Shown here piece by piece: positions 9,163-21,000 of a DNA stretch of 64,000 nucleotides. The stretch lies in NCBI GenBank assembly GCA_946965045.2, contig OX337241.1, positions 2,103,744 to 2,167,743 of the forward strand, written 5' to 3'. Below the pieces are notes generated by a model. It was given only the letters and a program-made list of their open reading frames with translations, did not search any database and was not told where the DNA came from. The translations under genes and the position numbers were made by a program. This DNA comes from Epithemia pelagica. Lineage: Eukaryota > Bacillariophyta > Bacillariophyceae > Surirellales > Surirellaceae. The stretch's first letter is position 1, and the number at the start of each line of letters is the position of its first letter.

Positions 9163-10829
9163 GTGTCTCGCATCAAACGCAACGATGAAACAGGAGCACC
9201 TGCCCTTTCCTTGTTTTTCCCCTTATTTCCCAAGAAAAAACTCGAATGCCACCCCGAAATCCCCGATCATGACTTTACTCCCATCGAACACGGCCCCGGT
9301 TCTCAATGCATTGAACTCTACAAAGCATCTGTCTTTATCGACGGCAGCCACCCAATCACCTACAAGACTGAAATCATGTACCCTGCTTTCGTCTTCAACA
9401 TCCATGACTTGCAAGATCCCAAGAACTCCTGGGCCGAAGGAATGCGGAATGTATACGTTGTTCGATACAAGCAAAAGAAAATCGGCGGAGTGGTTCGTTT
9501 AGTTCCTATCAAGGATGAAGAAGTCCGTTGTTTCCCTACGGACTATGTAAAGCGAGACCCCGAAGATCTAATCGTCTGTCCTCGATGCCTACATAAGAAC
9601 ATTTGGACTGGCCTGTTTCAGCTTCGGAAAGCAATCATGAAGATTATGAATCGTCGAAGTGGAGCTCTCGAAGAGCGTCACACCCAATCCATTTCAATCG
9701 GTGCCATTCCTTTGGAAGTATTCAACTACATCCACGTTCTGGCAAACTCTACAGCACAGACTCTCACTTGTCACTCTATTTCTAATACAGAGGCTTATTT
9801 GGTATTGGACGAAAAATTGACCCGCCGTAAATTGAAATTCAAGTACGAAAGTGGGTTCCTCCGTTTCATTTCGTGTGACGACCTTCATCTTCTCCGTTCC
9901 TTTCTTGGTATTAGTGCCATCTATGGCTCAACCGAAGCCCGTCCAACTTTATCTGACGGAGACCGTGGAATGTCTCTCAAACGCGGGCATACATTGACCG
10001 TTGTCCGAGGCCAGGAAGAAGCAGAGTCTCCTCAAGAATTCAAACGTCGCTCGAAACAACAGCGAGTAGACTTCATGTTTTCTCCCAACCAGGTTCGTGT
10101 TACCGTTGCTTTTGAAAAGTACACCTATGATACCATTGGCACTAGCGACCAACTCAAACGTGACGCCCCTACACGTCATCTACAGGCAATCCTTACTGGT
10201 TCGGATTCCGGAGAACACCCCGAGACAGTTTACTATGTTACAAGGGCTGGAGAAACTATTGCGGATCCCAAGAATGGAAGCAGCGAATCGAATGCATCAT
10301 CCAACCTTTCCGACGACAACACCACCCCGTGCAAGCTCCCCCCCCCGTGGCAATGAGTCCGAGCCCAGCGAACAAAACCAATTCAAGCCGTGACGAAGAA
10401 TGGCTCAATGACAATACTGTCGAACCCCGAAGAGAAGACCGTCTGGAATTGGTTTCGCTAGACTCCCGGGCAAAAGCAACAGTGAAGGGTAAGAGCATTT
10501 ACGTCGGTGATCAGTACATGAAAGACGAGTCTGTGATTGAGGTTGTCCAAATCATCAGTGGATACCCCAGTCTTCGTTTCTTGCTTCAACACCGCGTGTC
10601 GGGCGAATTGTATACCACCACATTGTGTCCCAGAGAACACCTCAGAGAGGAAGATAGGACTCATTATATCGACATGGAAATTTACCTCCCTCCAAACAGA
10701 CTACCATTTTATGTTTGTCGTCCAATCGCAGGTCCTTTATACAAGGAAGGTGCTGACGACGCTCACCAAATCACCATGGTTCGTCCCCATTCCGACCGTA
10801 TCTTGGATGACATCGAGAAGTACAACTAA
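9163..10829 (+). pseudogene. Unknown protein of the 9.1-kb element, frame broken at a C9 tract
   Basis: Two overlapping ORFs (to 10356, and 10329-10829) form one reading path if a single base in the C9 run at 10338-10346 is miscounted or mutated. The combined product is about 555 residues. The frame is open from 9109 but has no ATG before residue ~70. It begins inside the recombinase element's right repeat, so the start was probably displaced by that insertion. Visible are CPRCLHK (around residue 147), a basic patch (KRRSKQQR, around 291) and no membrane segment. I do not recognise the family. It is convergent with the next gene (47-bp gap), which suggests they are partners in one element. 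Confidence 0.5.
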
Positions 10830-10875
10830 TAAGTACTCGTACATAGTATCATTACAATACGATCATCTTTCTAGA

Positions 10876-13800
10876 TTACTCATCATCACTATCATCAGAA
10901 TCTTCGTCCATTTGTCGTAGAAGTTCCGCAGTCTGTTTGATATTGTTCTCCACTTGGTCGACAGTTTGGCCATACAGATCCTCTTTACCAAGATGCCAAT
11001 CGAATACCAGGTCTGTTCGTTCTTCCCCCTCGCCTTGTGCAACGTCTGATACCATATCAGAGATTAATTGGCCGAATACGATGGTCCCCCCCAAGTTCCG
11101 AACCCAATTCTTGTTGTATTCCTGTTCGGTCTCTGTCAAGTTCAGTAGGTAATCTCGCATGAACTGTTCCGTATACTCCCCAAGAAACAGAGTCCGTCGT
11201 TGGATCCATCTTGCCATAGGTAATAAGCGTGTCTGTTGTCCTTTCCCCTTGTTCACTGCCCCTCCCCTTTGCGTCCTACTGAAGTAGAAGGACTTGAAAA
11301 GACTGTTGAAAGCTGTATTGTTTTGAGAAACCGGTTCGTAAAGATCACAAAGCTCTCACATAAACTTACCCTCCCATCCTTGTTGCGAATGTCTTGCCAG
11401 GTTCTTCCAATGAAGTAAATACTCGGCAATATGACCCGCTCCAAGCATATGCCCATAATTGGTCACTCCTTCCGAGTTATGTAGCTCGACCCACTCCTTA
11501 AAAAAAAGATCCACGTGTTTTTGGAACTCCCACACCTGTGTTTCCGTGAAATCTTCCTTGGATCTGAGACGCCTGATCGCCTCCGAGTAGTGACTCACAC
11601 TGCGGACCCACTTTTCTTGGAGTTCGCCATCCACGATAGAGACCACTACAAGCTTGACGATGCATTGAAGCATGTCCCGAACTTGGCCATTATCGAGAAC
11701 CACCTTCCCCACCTGTAGCTTCTCCTTATCATATGGGAACAACCACTGCTGTGCGTTTTTTCCGTTCCGAGAATCTCCCGATTTGCCAAATCTTGGACCT
11801 TGTCTCTGTAGGCCTCAGCAGCCGTCTTGTCCGAATACTTATCGTGAGTCGTCATCCATGGTAGGATACCTTGTTTGGAGTTTGTCATTCCAATCTTAAA
11901 CAACATCGATAGGATTTTAATCCCCATTCGTATCTCGAGATGCAAGATACAAGGGACCATGTCCATCATGACGACCAATGCTGACTTGGCATTGTTTTTC
12001 CCAAACTTCTTCAGAGCGTCGGACGATTCGCGATAAACCCACTCTGACGTCAATTGAACCTTCAACCTTTCTTGGCGCTCAATCATCAATCCATCTAAAG
12101 GCAGTCCCCGTAATTTTAGGTCATTTGTCAGATGCTGGGTGTACGTTGAACGGCTCTTGCGAGTGGCCTTCGAAACATCGAAATGAATCGACGTAATCTC
12201 TTTTCTTTGCATCGGAGTGGATTGGAGTCTCGGGTCGAGATGTGGCGTTATCTTGGATTTGGACCAGATGGTCTCCAATTGTTTCGTATGTTTAGGTAGT
12301 CCAGCTTCGAACGATTTCACTTCTCGTTGCAACGCGGCGCGATGCTCCTTGGTCAGCATTTTATGATGCCGACACTCCCAGTTAGGATCATCGTCCAAGT
12401 GACCCATTTTCTCACACCACTCGCACTTTGAAGGTTTGTCAGTGGCACGTAGATGGAGGTCTTTGCTATGAATGGGGCATTTCGTGCACGGGTAGTTGGC
12501 ATTCTTGGCAGCCCCCCCCACAACCACAAAGCTTCCACTCGCAGGACATGTCACAGTTTGTGACGATCCATAACGCGAGGATGCCAAGTAATCGTGGGAG
12601 GATGGTGTTCGCTGCCTCAGCGATTTCAGCAAACAAGACGGAAAAGATTCCTCGGACGTTTGCCTTGGTTTCACTGCCCATTACGCAGACCAAAGGTGTG
12701 ACGTCGTTCCGAGATGACGTCAGCGGGTTGGATTTGTCGTTGAATTTAATCCCCGCAAGAGTATGATTTGTGTAGTTGGTCAATGTGGCACCATCTAGTG
12801 TCTGTGCCATCATCAGATTCCTCAGCATGCCTTCTGCAACTGCCTTTCTTGCAAGAATCACTTCCCGAACCATGTCTGCTACTCGGAAATAGAACCCCTC
12901 TGTTCCGTCTTTGGAGTTTCGGATCATTCGAAAGGGGATCTTTTCGGCGCCGAATCTCTCCATCATTGCTGCAATCTTCTTGACAGAGCCAGAACTCGGG
13001 ATAAGCGTCCGCTTATGTCTCTCTCCATTGTTCTCGCATCGTCGAAGGATCTCGAGTCCCTCGTAGTTGAGGACTCCTCCCGCGAGATCCATTTCCTTCA
13101 ATATTCGGAAAGGAGAATACACATACCGACGCATGTGGAGTCGGTACGTATCCATCATCTTGTCTCTCAACTGAAGCCCATGAATATCGTCGTATAGCAT
13201 CATTTCCACAAGCAGTTTGAAGAACAGTTCTGTTCTGTGGCTGTCAGTGGCATGATTTTGCACGCTTCTAAGAATCACCATCTTTATGTGCGCTACAATC
13301 TGTGCCGACTTGACGTAATCGGTGCACGATCTTGGTACATTGCAGAAAGCTTGTTGTAAAGCTTCCATTGATTTCAATTTCTCACTCATTTTTCTCATTT
13401 TGTCGTCATTTTTCTTGAGTTGAATCTGTTGAGCTTTTTTTTGTCGAAGTAATTCGCGGCGTTCTTCTTTCAGTAAGTCAATCCTTGCTTGAAGAAGTGA
13501 GATCTGGTTTTGTGGCGAAAGCGGGGGATCTATAGATGTTGCACTGTCGCAATTTGGACTTTGGAGAGAGAGTGGGCTCCTTTCTCGAAGAGTACCAGGT
13601 GGGGAAGCGATGTGCTGAGTGTCAGTGTTCGGAGATTGTGTGTCTCTGGATGGAGAAAGTTGTTGTGTATTGGAAACGGTAGTGGTATTGACTGGTGAGG
13701 GTACAGGATTACTTCGTCGTTGGGATGGTGGAGATCTTGGTGGATGTGACTGGGAGTTGTCAACGACGATAGTCCTGTCGTCTCCAGTGTTAGACGACGG

Positions 13801-14595
13801 GTAGTCAGATGGTTCTCGTGACGATGACGAAGAGACGATCGTTGCCCTATCTGTTGTGGAGAGGTCTTGTTGTGAGGTTTGGAAAGACTCGTTGTCACTT
13901 GAGTCATCGAAAACGGCATCATAATCTTGTGGAGAATCATGATGTTTTGATTCATCTGTTGCATCGACAGTTTCTTGAGTAGGAAAGCAGTAGAGTGCGA
14001 GTGTCGGTAATGGAGTGGGGGAAATGTCAGATGGAGATGAGAGTAAATTATTGGGCTTCGATTGCTTCACAGTCTGCTTCTTGCGATATACTTTGGGTGG
14101 TGGTGGTCTTTTGGTTGTGGGAAATCCGACGCCTTTGTGTTTGGCCCGGCATGTATAACGTCCGTTTTCCGCCTTTCGGTTCAATTTGTGTTGGGGTCTG
14201 GTTGTCTCCATCTCGTCGGCATCGAAACAGTTTCTGCAAAACTTGAAGCCCTTGAATATTTCTTCTCGATGTCGGCCGAAAATAGAGCAAGGTTGAAAAT
14301 CATGATCTTCAAAATCTTCGATCAGGTCGGCGATGCGTTTCCTTTCTTGGTAGCTAATTTGTAACGGCAGACTTGCCCCATTTCCTTTCCTTTTCGATCG
14401 CGTTTGAAGGTTAGGAGAAGGAGGCAAGGCTTTGATTTTCTGTGCTTGTAGACGAGTTACACCTTGCGATGCTGATGGGGGGAGAGGTGCAGAAGGAGTG
14501 GCACGGATACCTGCCTCATTATCGTTGGATGTCAGTGTTCTGGATCGCTTGGGAGACCGTCTTCTGTTTGAAGACTTGCGACGACGCTTTGGCAT
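10876..14595 (-). CDS. Putative transposase-like protein with D/WK/CxxC signature, frames interrupted
   Basis: Reading runs from the ATG at 14595. A basic N-terminus (MPKRRRKSSNRRRSPKRSR) is followed by a cysteine pair (CRNCF) and a Ser/Pro-rich linker. A coiled coil lies at about residues 375-440 (LLKEERRELLRQKKAQQ). A folded region then ends in CDMSCEWKLCGCGGG, followed in another frame by NYPCTKCPIHSKD, CEWCEKMGH and ECRHHKM. The Asp, Trp-Lys, glycine run and CxxC clusters resemble several eukaryotic DDE-type transposases, but I cannot name the superfamily. Frame shifts occur at a G8 tract (12512-12519) and near an A6 tract (about 11775). A GT-AG intron is likely at about 11279-11369, although its phase does not fit exactly. 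The last exon ends in an acidic tail (DEDSDDSDDE). It is either a recent pseudogene or is affected by homopolymer errors. Confidence 0.5.
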
Positions 14596-15175
14596 GGTTG
14601 GGATTACGTTCCGAGTGTTGATGTGAACGTTCCGAGTGTTGATGTGAAGTACAATGGCAAGTCTACTTCGTTTCCATTGTCAACGGAAAAAGGGAACCTG
14701 ATAATGTGAGACAAGAATTTCCATCAGTCGGTCATAAAAATGCGAGTCAACAACGATAAAAAAGCGACTTGGCTGTTATGTTCATGTTCATGTCCGTATA
14801 TTTCTTTTGGTTGAGTCACGACGGTTAAATGAAATTTTGGTTGAGTCCCGATGGTTGGCATGAATTTTTGGGGGCCTATTTTCGGTCGGCAAATTCGTTG
14901 TTATGGACATGAGATGGCTGTTATATGCCATTGGAATAAGGTTCTCCATATATTAAAATGTCTAAATCCAACGGATCATAACAGTGGTCTATGTTCCGTT
15001 GCGATGGAAATCGTCGTTGAATGAGGCGTTGTGGCTTTGGCATGAAATTTTCTCTAAGATTCGCCTTATATTTAACAAAAAACGCTACTACTCTTTTTCG
15101 TATAGTGAAATAAGAGGAATTCGGTGTGTGACATCGGGGCGAGTACGGCATGTCGGAATCCACGCCGGGTCAGCT
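14596..15175. promoter_or_regulatory. Upstream region of the transposase-like gene with tandem repeats
   Basis: There is no gene here. A direct repeat of ACGTTCCGAGTGTTGATGTG occurs twice at about 14609-14651. A looser repeat of TTTTGGTTGAGTC occurs at about 14805-14866. These may be binding sites for the element's own protein or its promoter. The rest looks like unique AT-rich DNA. Confidence 0.4.
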
Positions 15176-15198
15176 TTGGTAGGGAAGTGCTGCTATTG
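15176..15198 (-). repeat. Right terminal inverted repeat of the 9.1-kb element
   Basis: Read on the minus strand it begins CAATAGCAGCACTTCCCTAC. It pairs with 6060-6082. Confidence 0.7.
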
Positions 15199-15240
15199 AA
15201 CAATTAATTCCCAGCCGCTGAAACCGCGGTTTGCCATTGG
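15199..15240. repeat. Duplicated segment, copy 2 piece b
   Basis: CCCAG, then GCTGAAACCGCGGTTTGCC and ATTGGTTGT, match copy 1 at about 1395-1428. This short piece lies between the 9.1-kb element and the 3' end of the non-LTR element, in the order expected for one split segment. Confidence 0.85.
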
Positions 15241-15302
15241 TTGTTCTTTTGTTTTTTCGTTGTCTGTTGCTGTCGCTATAATAGGTTATGGGGGTGACTA
15301 TA

Positions 15303-16143
15303 CTAGAGTTGGGGTGGGGTGGTCATGTGAGGAGTACGCGACATGGGGGTTATATGGGTGGGGGAATATCGTGTGGCCGGACAGACGGTGAAAACAGAAG
15401 ATTTTTGGAGGCGGCAGAGTTTGCGTTGTTGGGCGAGATGAGTGTCGGTTGTGGAAAGGGCGTCGAGTACGTGTTGGGCCAACGCGGTAGTGATAGCATG
15501 GCCGAGGGTGAGCTTGGCATGGTGGGCAAGGGTCATCTGACGCGAAGAAGGGCCGGGAGGGGTGTGGGTCTGTGCTGTGTGGATGAGGTTGGAAGGAGCA
15601 AAGCGAAGATTTTGAAAAGCCAAAAAACCATCGGGGTGGGGAAGGCAGCGGTCAGAGCGTCCGAGTTGGGGGGTGGTCCAGGTGGGAGGGTGGGAGGGAG
15701 AGAGAGAATAGAAAGGTGGCTGTCCAAAGAAGAGGGTGTGGGCGAAGTTACCCAATCCTCCCAGGTGGTCGATGGAAAAAGGCAGAAGGAGGAGGTCGTT
15801 TGAGTTGATGAGGGCGGTGGTGGTGGTGTCAGTTTTGTCTTGTGGTGCTTTGGACAAGAAAAAAAATGGTCGCCATACGGATCGAGGCGGGGATGGGAGG
15901 GGCAGAAACAATTGGAGGGGAAGTGGGAAGGAAGGAAAGGGATGCGGAGTTTCCGACTGATGGCGATTTCAAACAGGGGATTGGAAATGCGAAAGTGGTT
16001 GAGGAAACGAGGTTGATGCAGTGGAGCGCCAGTGAGTGGAGACAGGGCAGAGGGGAGGGAACGACGGAGTTGGGGTGGAGTAGATGCAACAATCAAAGGG
16101 AGAAGATGAGTCTCCTGGTTATCGAGGGCGAGCTGGTGCTGGG
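15303..16143 (-). pseudogene. Non-LTR element, C-terminal part
   Basis: This is the 3' continuation of the long ORF at 26130-32231. Removing the copia element and one CTGGG joins the frames exactly. It has a zinc-knuckle-like domain (CFCPSHPRLDPYGDHFFSC) typical of the region after the RT in several non-LTR families. After that the reading moves to another frame (LLLLPFSIDHLGGLGNFAHT). The shift lies just downstream of an A8 run (plus strand 15859-15866). It ends with a stop at 15303. Confidence 0.7.
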
Positions 16144-16926
16144 TGTTAGAATTCTCACCGTCTATGGTGGTAAGATTCTACATCTCATCGATTCCCCATG
16201 TCACATAGCCTCGTGCTATCGCATCATGCCATCTAGCTTCGAGCTATGTTCCCTAGCTTCGCGCTATATCGACCTATATTTCTTCGCAAATCATGAAAAG
16301 TGAGAATAGATTGACGAACTCACTCTCAAGACTAAACTGGGTCGTGCGGTATTACAACGGACATAAATTTGGCCGTTGCTCGGACATTATACTAACACCC
16401 TAAGCGTACGCGCCCGAAATCATCGAGCGCGCCCAAGCGACATCCGAGCGCTGTCGGCATCTATCCGACCCAACGGTCTAAGTATCCCAAGCACGACACA
16501 CGATCACGCGAGACCATATTTCCATTCCCACAATCTCCAAATTGTCAACAAGTTGCGCGCCATGAAAACAACTATGCCAACCCAAAGCAAGAGCTGTTGA
16601 CCCTGTATATGTTATCCGTCCACATATACATGTCATATACATCACATGAATTGACTCCAACTATTCCAAACCTGTTGCCGCCAAGAACCTATGATACATG
16701 ACCCTTGGCAGGACCGAACATTTCACGTAGACCTATCGTAGTAATCAACACACAATCTAACAATATCACCATTTATCACATCTTCTTTTGTGTCCCGACT
16801 ATCCTTCTGATAGACTTCGACTTGCTTGCTTCTCTGACCCTGAGAAGCTTGTATCGGTTGGTGACCTACCTGATTGTCTGCTCTACCGAGCATCAATGTC
16901 CCTACGATTCAGAAAGAATTGTAACA
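16144..16926 (+). repeat. 5' LTR of copia element A
   Basis: 783 bp, with TG...CA ends. Three small hairpins lie at 16205-16219, 16234-16246 and 16254-16266 (ATAGC...GCTAT type with TCG-containing loops). The LTR should hold the promoter and poly(A) signals. Confidence 0.95.
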
Positions 16927-16940
16927 GATTAACAGTCTCA
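16927..16940 (+). promoter_or_regulatory. Primer-binding site, matches the anticodon arm of tRNA-Asn
   Basis: GATTAACAGTCTCA directly follows the LTR and is identical in all three elements of this family here. Its complement contains GACUGUUAAUC, the anticodon stem-loop sequence of tRNA-Asn(GUU) as I remember it from yeast. This would suit priming by a 5'-half tRNA, as in Drosophila copia. Confidence 0.6.
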
Positions 16941-16962
16941 AAGCTTATTTCCTTGTGGTTTC

Positions 16963-17742
16963 ATGGATACTAACAAGCTTATCACTCCTGTACGACAGAT
17001 CTATCGAGCCAACCTGCATCCGGGGCAGCCCAATACCCTGGTGTAGCAGGAACTGGTGCCGACGCCGAAGGCAGCCAACACATCGGTCAACATCTCCGTC
17101 GACAGTTCCAACAGCAACCCATTCGAGACTCCAACCCAGCCTCACGCTCCGATCCCTGCGCCGTTGCTTCGGCCCCCGAGTCCGCCTCGTCGGCTTGTCC
17201 CTTCTCGATCCCGTCGTACCACCCGGTTGATTGCTGATCATATCAAGTACTTCCGCCAACCAACTTGTTCGACCTTCGATCCCGAGATCATCCGTGGGGA
17301 GACCCAGATCGAACGCCAGTTCCAATCGGTGACCCACATCGTCGACCAAGAAGACATTGACCGTCTGAACGACCAACTTCACCGTTCTCCGAGGCGTCGC
17401 CTCATCTTGGCCGCCCTCTCGGGCAACCCCATCCGTACTGTCCACCTCCGCTTCCTAACCTTCGAGCGCCCAACTGGATACTACAATACCATCCACGTCG
17501 TGAACGCGACGACTTGCCCTCTGCCTCCTAACGTTGTACGCCTAGATAACTACGTTGCCTACATCCACGAGGTCCATACCATCGAGGACCATCGTGCAAC
17601 TATCTACCCTTTGCGTACCGAGGTCGAGAACCACCTGGCTGAAGGTGATACCCCTTCTTCTGTTGCTTGTGCTGCCCCATCTGAGCCTGGAAACGACTCT
17701 GATTATTCGGAAGAGAGTGGGGATTCGGAGACCGAAGCTTAA
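16963..17742 (+). pseudogene. Copia ORF1, nonsense at codon 28 (element A)
   Basis: This is the same 259-codon ORF as 56249-57028, but codon 28 is TAG (17044-17046) where the intact copy has CAG. Downstream the frame is open to the stop at 17742. See the intact copy for domain notes. Confidence 0.9.
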
Positions 17743-17790
17743 TTACTCATAGTTAACTCCCGTCCTCTCAAAACCTTTCCAAGACTTAAA

Positions 17791-18062
17791 CTCAACGCAC
17801 ATCCGGGTACCCGTGGTCGCACAACACGCCACACATTCCCGTCAAATCGCGAAAATTCGGCGAAAATTTGTTGAAACTCGGCGAAAATTTGTCGGAATCA
17901 ACGGAAATTTCCAGGAGTCGCACATCACAACACACATCCGGGTATCACATACGTGGTACATACGTGGCACACGTGGTACATCCGGGTTCACATCACATCA
18001 CACATTAAATAAACCACATCACACCGCACATTAAATAAACATCGAACCAACCAAATAACACC
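17791..18062 (+). promoter_or_regulatory. Conserved 272-bp leader before gag-pol (element A)
   Basis: It has equal length and almost identical sequence in elements A, B and the chimera. It contains three ATCCGGGT blocks, two GGCGAAAATTTGT units, clustered TACGTGG/CACGTGG sites and two CACATTAAATAAAC units just before the ATG. It could be an internal promoter, packaging signal or translation leader. Confidence 0.7.
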
Positions 18063-21000
18063 ATGGATCCTCAATCACCCAAGACACCTACGACTCCTAA
18101 AGAAGAAGATAACCAAGACAATGTCTCAAACACAGACCTATTCGACCACATCATATTTACTGTCTGCCAATTCTTTACCAAAGAAAGGGCCGACTACTTA
18201 ATGAAGTGGATGAAATACCATGGTTTTGAGAACATTACCCATGTTATCTCGTATATGCAAACTAATACCGAGGAATCCATGAAGGAACTGACACAATATA
18301 AGGTCAACAAACAGACACATGATCTACAAGGCCCCACAAGACAGCAGATCAAGCTCTTGGCTTATTGGGCCATATACAAGACCAATGAAATTCAAGACGA
18401 GCTATCCAATAGCGACTGGATGAACCTAACGAGGAAAGAGTTCAACACTTGGAGGATCAACACAGATTTCTCTAAGGGACCACCTAGCCAAGTCCCAGTC
18501 TCGCCAATGAAGTCACCGTCATCTGTGAAATCTGTCAGCACAGTTACTGCCGCATCCCAATCTGAACAAGACCTTACAGCATTCAGAAAGGGAACTAAGC
18601 GCGACGCAACTGCATATGAGGTATTCAAGGATGAACGATACTACGATTCATTCTGGCGTGTATTCAGGACTACAGCTAAGGCTCAAGGCCTATCCAACGT
18701 TCTGACTTTCAAATACACACCACCCCATGATGATGAGTATGCCGAGGAACTTTTTCAAGAGCAACAAGTATTTCTTTACTCCGTTCTTGTCCGTATCATT
18801 CAGACTGACCAAGGTCGAGCCTATGTACGTGAACATGAACATGATGAAGATGCGCGTGCTGTATTGCAGAAGTTACACTCTTTGCATACCGAATCCGACC
18901 TAGCAAAGCGAGAAGTCCTCCGTTTAACCAACTACATTTCCAATCTACGTCTTGACGACACATGGCGCGGAACAACACGTCAATTTCTTCTACACTTTCA
19001 AGAGCAGCTACGTTTGCTAGACAATCTAGTGACATTGTCTGATCGCATCCCTGATCATACCAGGATGACCTTCCTCATGCAAGCTGTAGAAAAGGTACCT
19101 GATCTCCGCCGAGTCAAGATCTTGGATAATGTGGTGAACACCAAATCCGGTGCAAAATCCCTTTGCTATCAATCATACTTCCGTCTCCTTCTAGACGCAG
19201 CTTATGACCATGATCAAGCAACCCAGTCATCTGTTCATAGTCGCCGTCGACATGTCAAACAACATGAATCACTATATGGCCAAGATACAGATGCTGACAT
19301 AACCTCACAAGATGATATGGAGTATCATGTCCACAACACCAAAGCGACATCTGAATCTCCATCCTCTCCGTCCAAGGTTAGTCTACCGCGTGACCTATGG
19401 TTCAAACTTTCTGAAGAAGATCGCAAGTTGATCATTGAGTATAACAAGATGATTCAAGCACCTTCATCAACAACACCGAGGAAAGTGCAAACACATGCCC
19501 TCGACATTGATCCGGAACCTGATCCTGACCCCAACCAAGTTGCATCTGATGACGACTCACCTGGCGTAGCCCCTGAGCATCCAGATGATTCAGATCCGGT
19601 TACACAATTTATCAACCAAGCCATGACGACTGATATCAATCACCCGGCAACTGACCTGACTAGTGTTCTTTCTAACGCCAAGTCCAAGACGAGCAAGAAG
19701 GTTACTTTCAAAGCCAACATGCATAAACAAGCAGGACATGTTCCACGCTATTTGTTTTCCAGGAAATCTACTTTACCAGGAAATCAATTGATTGACCGTG
19801 GTGCTAATGGAGGACTTGCTGGTTCTGACATGCGCATCCTTTCTAAGACTGGCCGCCATATCACTATTGTGGGTATTGATAACCATGAACTTACTGGACT
19901 TCCTGTCGTCACATGTGCCGCAAAGTTTGAGACCAATGATGGACCTATTGTCGGCATCTTCAATGAATATGCTTATTATGGAAAGGGCTTATCTATCCAT
20001 GCTCCTGGTCAATTCGAGCATTTCGGACTTGCTGTTGATGAACGATCTGTTAAAGTTGATGGTAAACAACGCATCACTACACTTGATGGTCGTGCTATAC
20101 CCCTTCACATCAAGGATGGGTTAGCCTACATCCACTCCTTGGGTATCCCCAGCGACGATGACATGGATACCTTACCTCAGATCATCTTCACGTCACCCGA
20201 CACATGGGATCCTGGTGTTCTGGACCATTCGTATTCTCCCACACCCTCTGACAATGATTCTGATTGGAAACACGTCAAGACTGATGGTAGTATGTCGAAC
20301 CATCCATATGACAACTATGGGGAGTACACTGATCGTGTTGTTTGTAACCTCAATCTCCTTTTGGATCTCCCATACGATCATGGACCTGACGACGCACCCT
20401 TCTTTTCTATCTATGCTGACGCAGAAGGTAATGATCCTACACTTCATGCCTCTGTCCACCGTCGTTACCAGGAAGCGTATGACTGGAAGAAGTTCCGTCC
20501 ATTCTTTGGTTGGCAATCTGAAGATGTTATTGCCGATACGTTCAAGCACACTACACGTAATGGTAGCATTACTTTTGACCACGACACCCTCAAGAAACAT
20601 TTCAAGGCTTGCAATCCGATCCTTAATATACCTCGACGCCATGAACCCGTTGCTACTGACTCGGTTTTCTCCGACACCCCTGCTGTTGACCATGGCGGTA
20701 AAGTTGCACAAATCTTTGTTGGTCGAGATACTCTGGTTACTGATATCTATGGGATCAAGTCAACCAAACAGTTTGTCAATACTCTTCAGGACAACATCCG
20801 GTTTCGCGGTGCCATGGAGACTCTTATCAGTGATGGTGGTTCATCTCTCATCTCTCAAAAGGTCAAAGACATTCTTCGCACTTTGCTTATTGGGGAGTAT
20901 CGATCCGAACCTTATCATCAACACCAGAATAAGGCTGAAAACCGTTACCAGACCGTTAAACGTATGACCAACGCTCTCATGAATGCCACTGGTTGCCCTG

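Larger units (their letters stand above)
6060..15198. mobile_element. 9.1-kb DNA element with short terminal inverted repeats
   Basis: The boundaries come from two facts. The element sits exactly where homology between copy 2 and copy 1 is interrupted. Its ends are also inverted repeats: CAATAGGAGCACTTC at 6060 against CAATAGCAGCACTTC on the minus strand from 15198, with the match continuing to TACCAA (20 of 23 bases). It contains a tyrosine-recombinase element, a plus-strand gene to 10829 and a convergent minus-strand gene from 14595. I see no clear target-site duplication: left flank ...GCTGCA, right flank AACAATT. The superfamily was not recognised. Confidence 0.65.

Noticed and set aside
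9163-10356. GTG start for the unknown gene
   Set aside because: GTG is not a normal start in this kind of genome and the position lies next to a repeat end; the real start is probably elsewhere.
17813-18034. 73-codon ORF in the copia leader, almost identical in three elements
   Set aside because: It has no ATG (GTG or TTG at the start), and conservation covers the non-coding flanks as well, so selection seems to act on nucleic acid.
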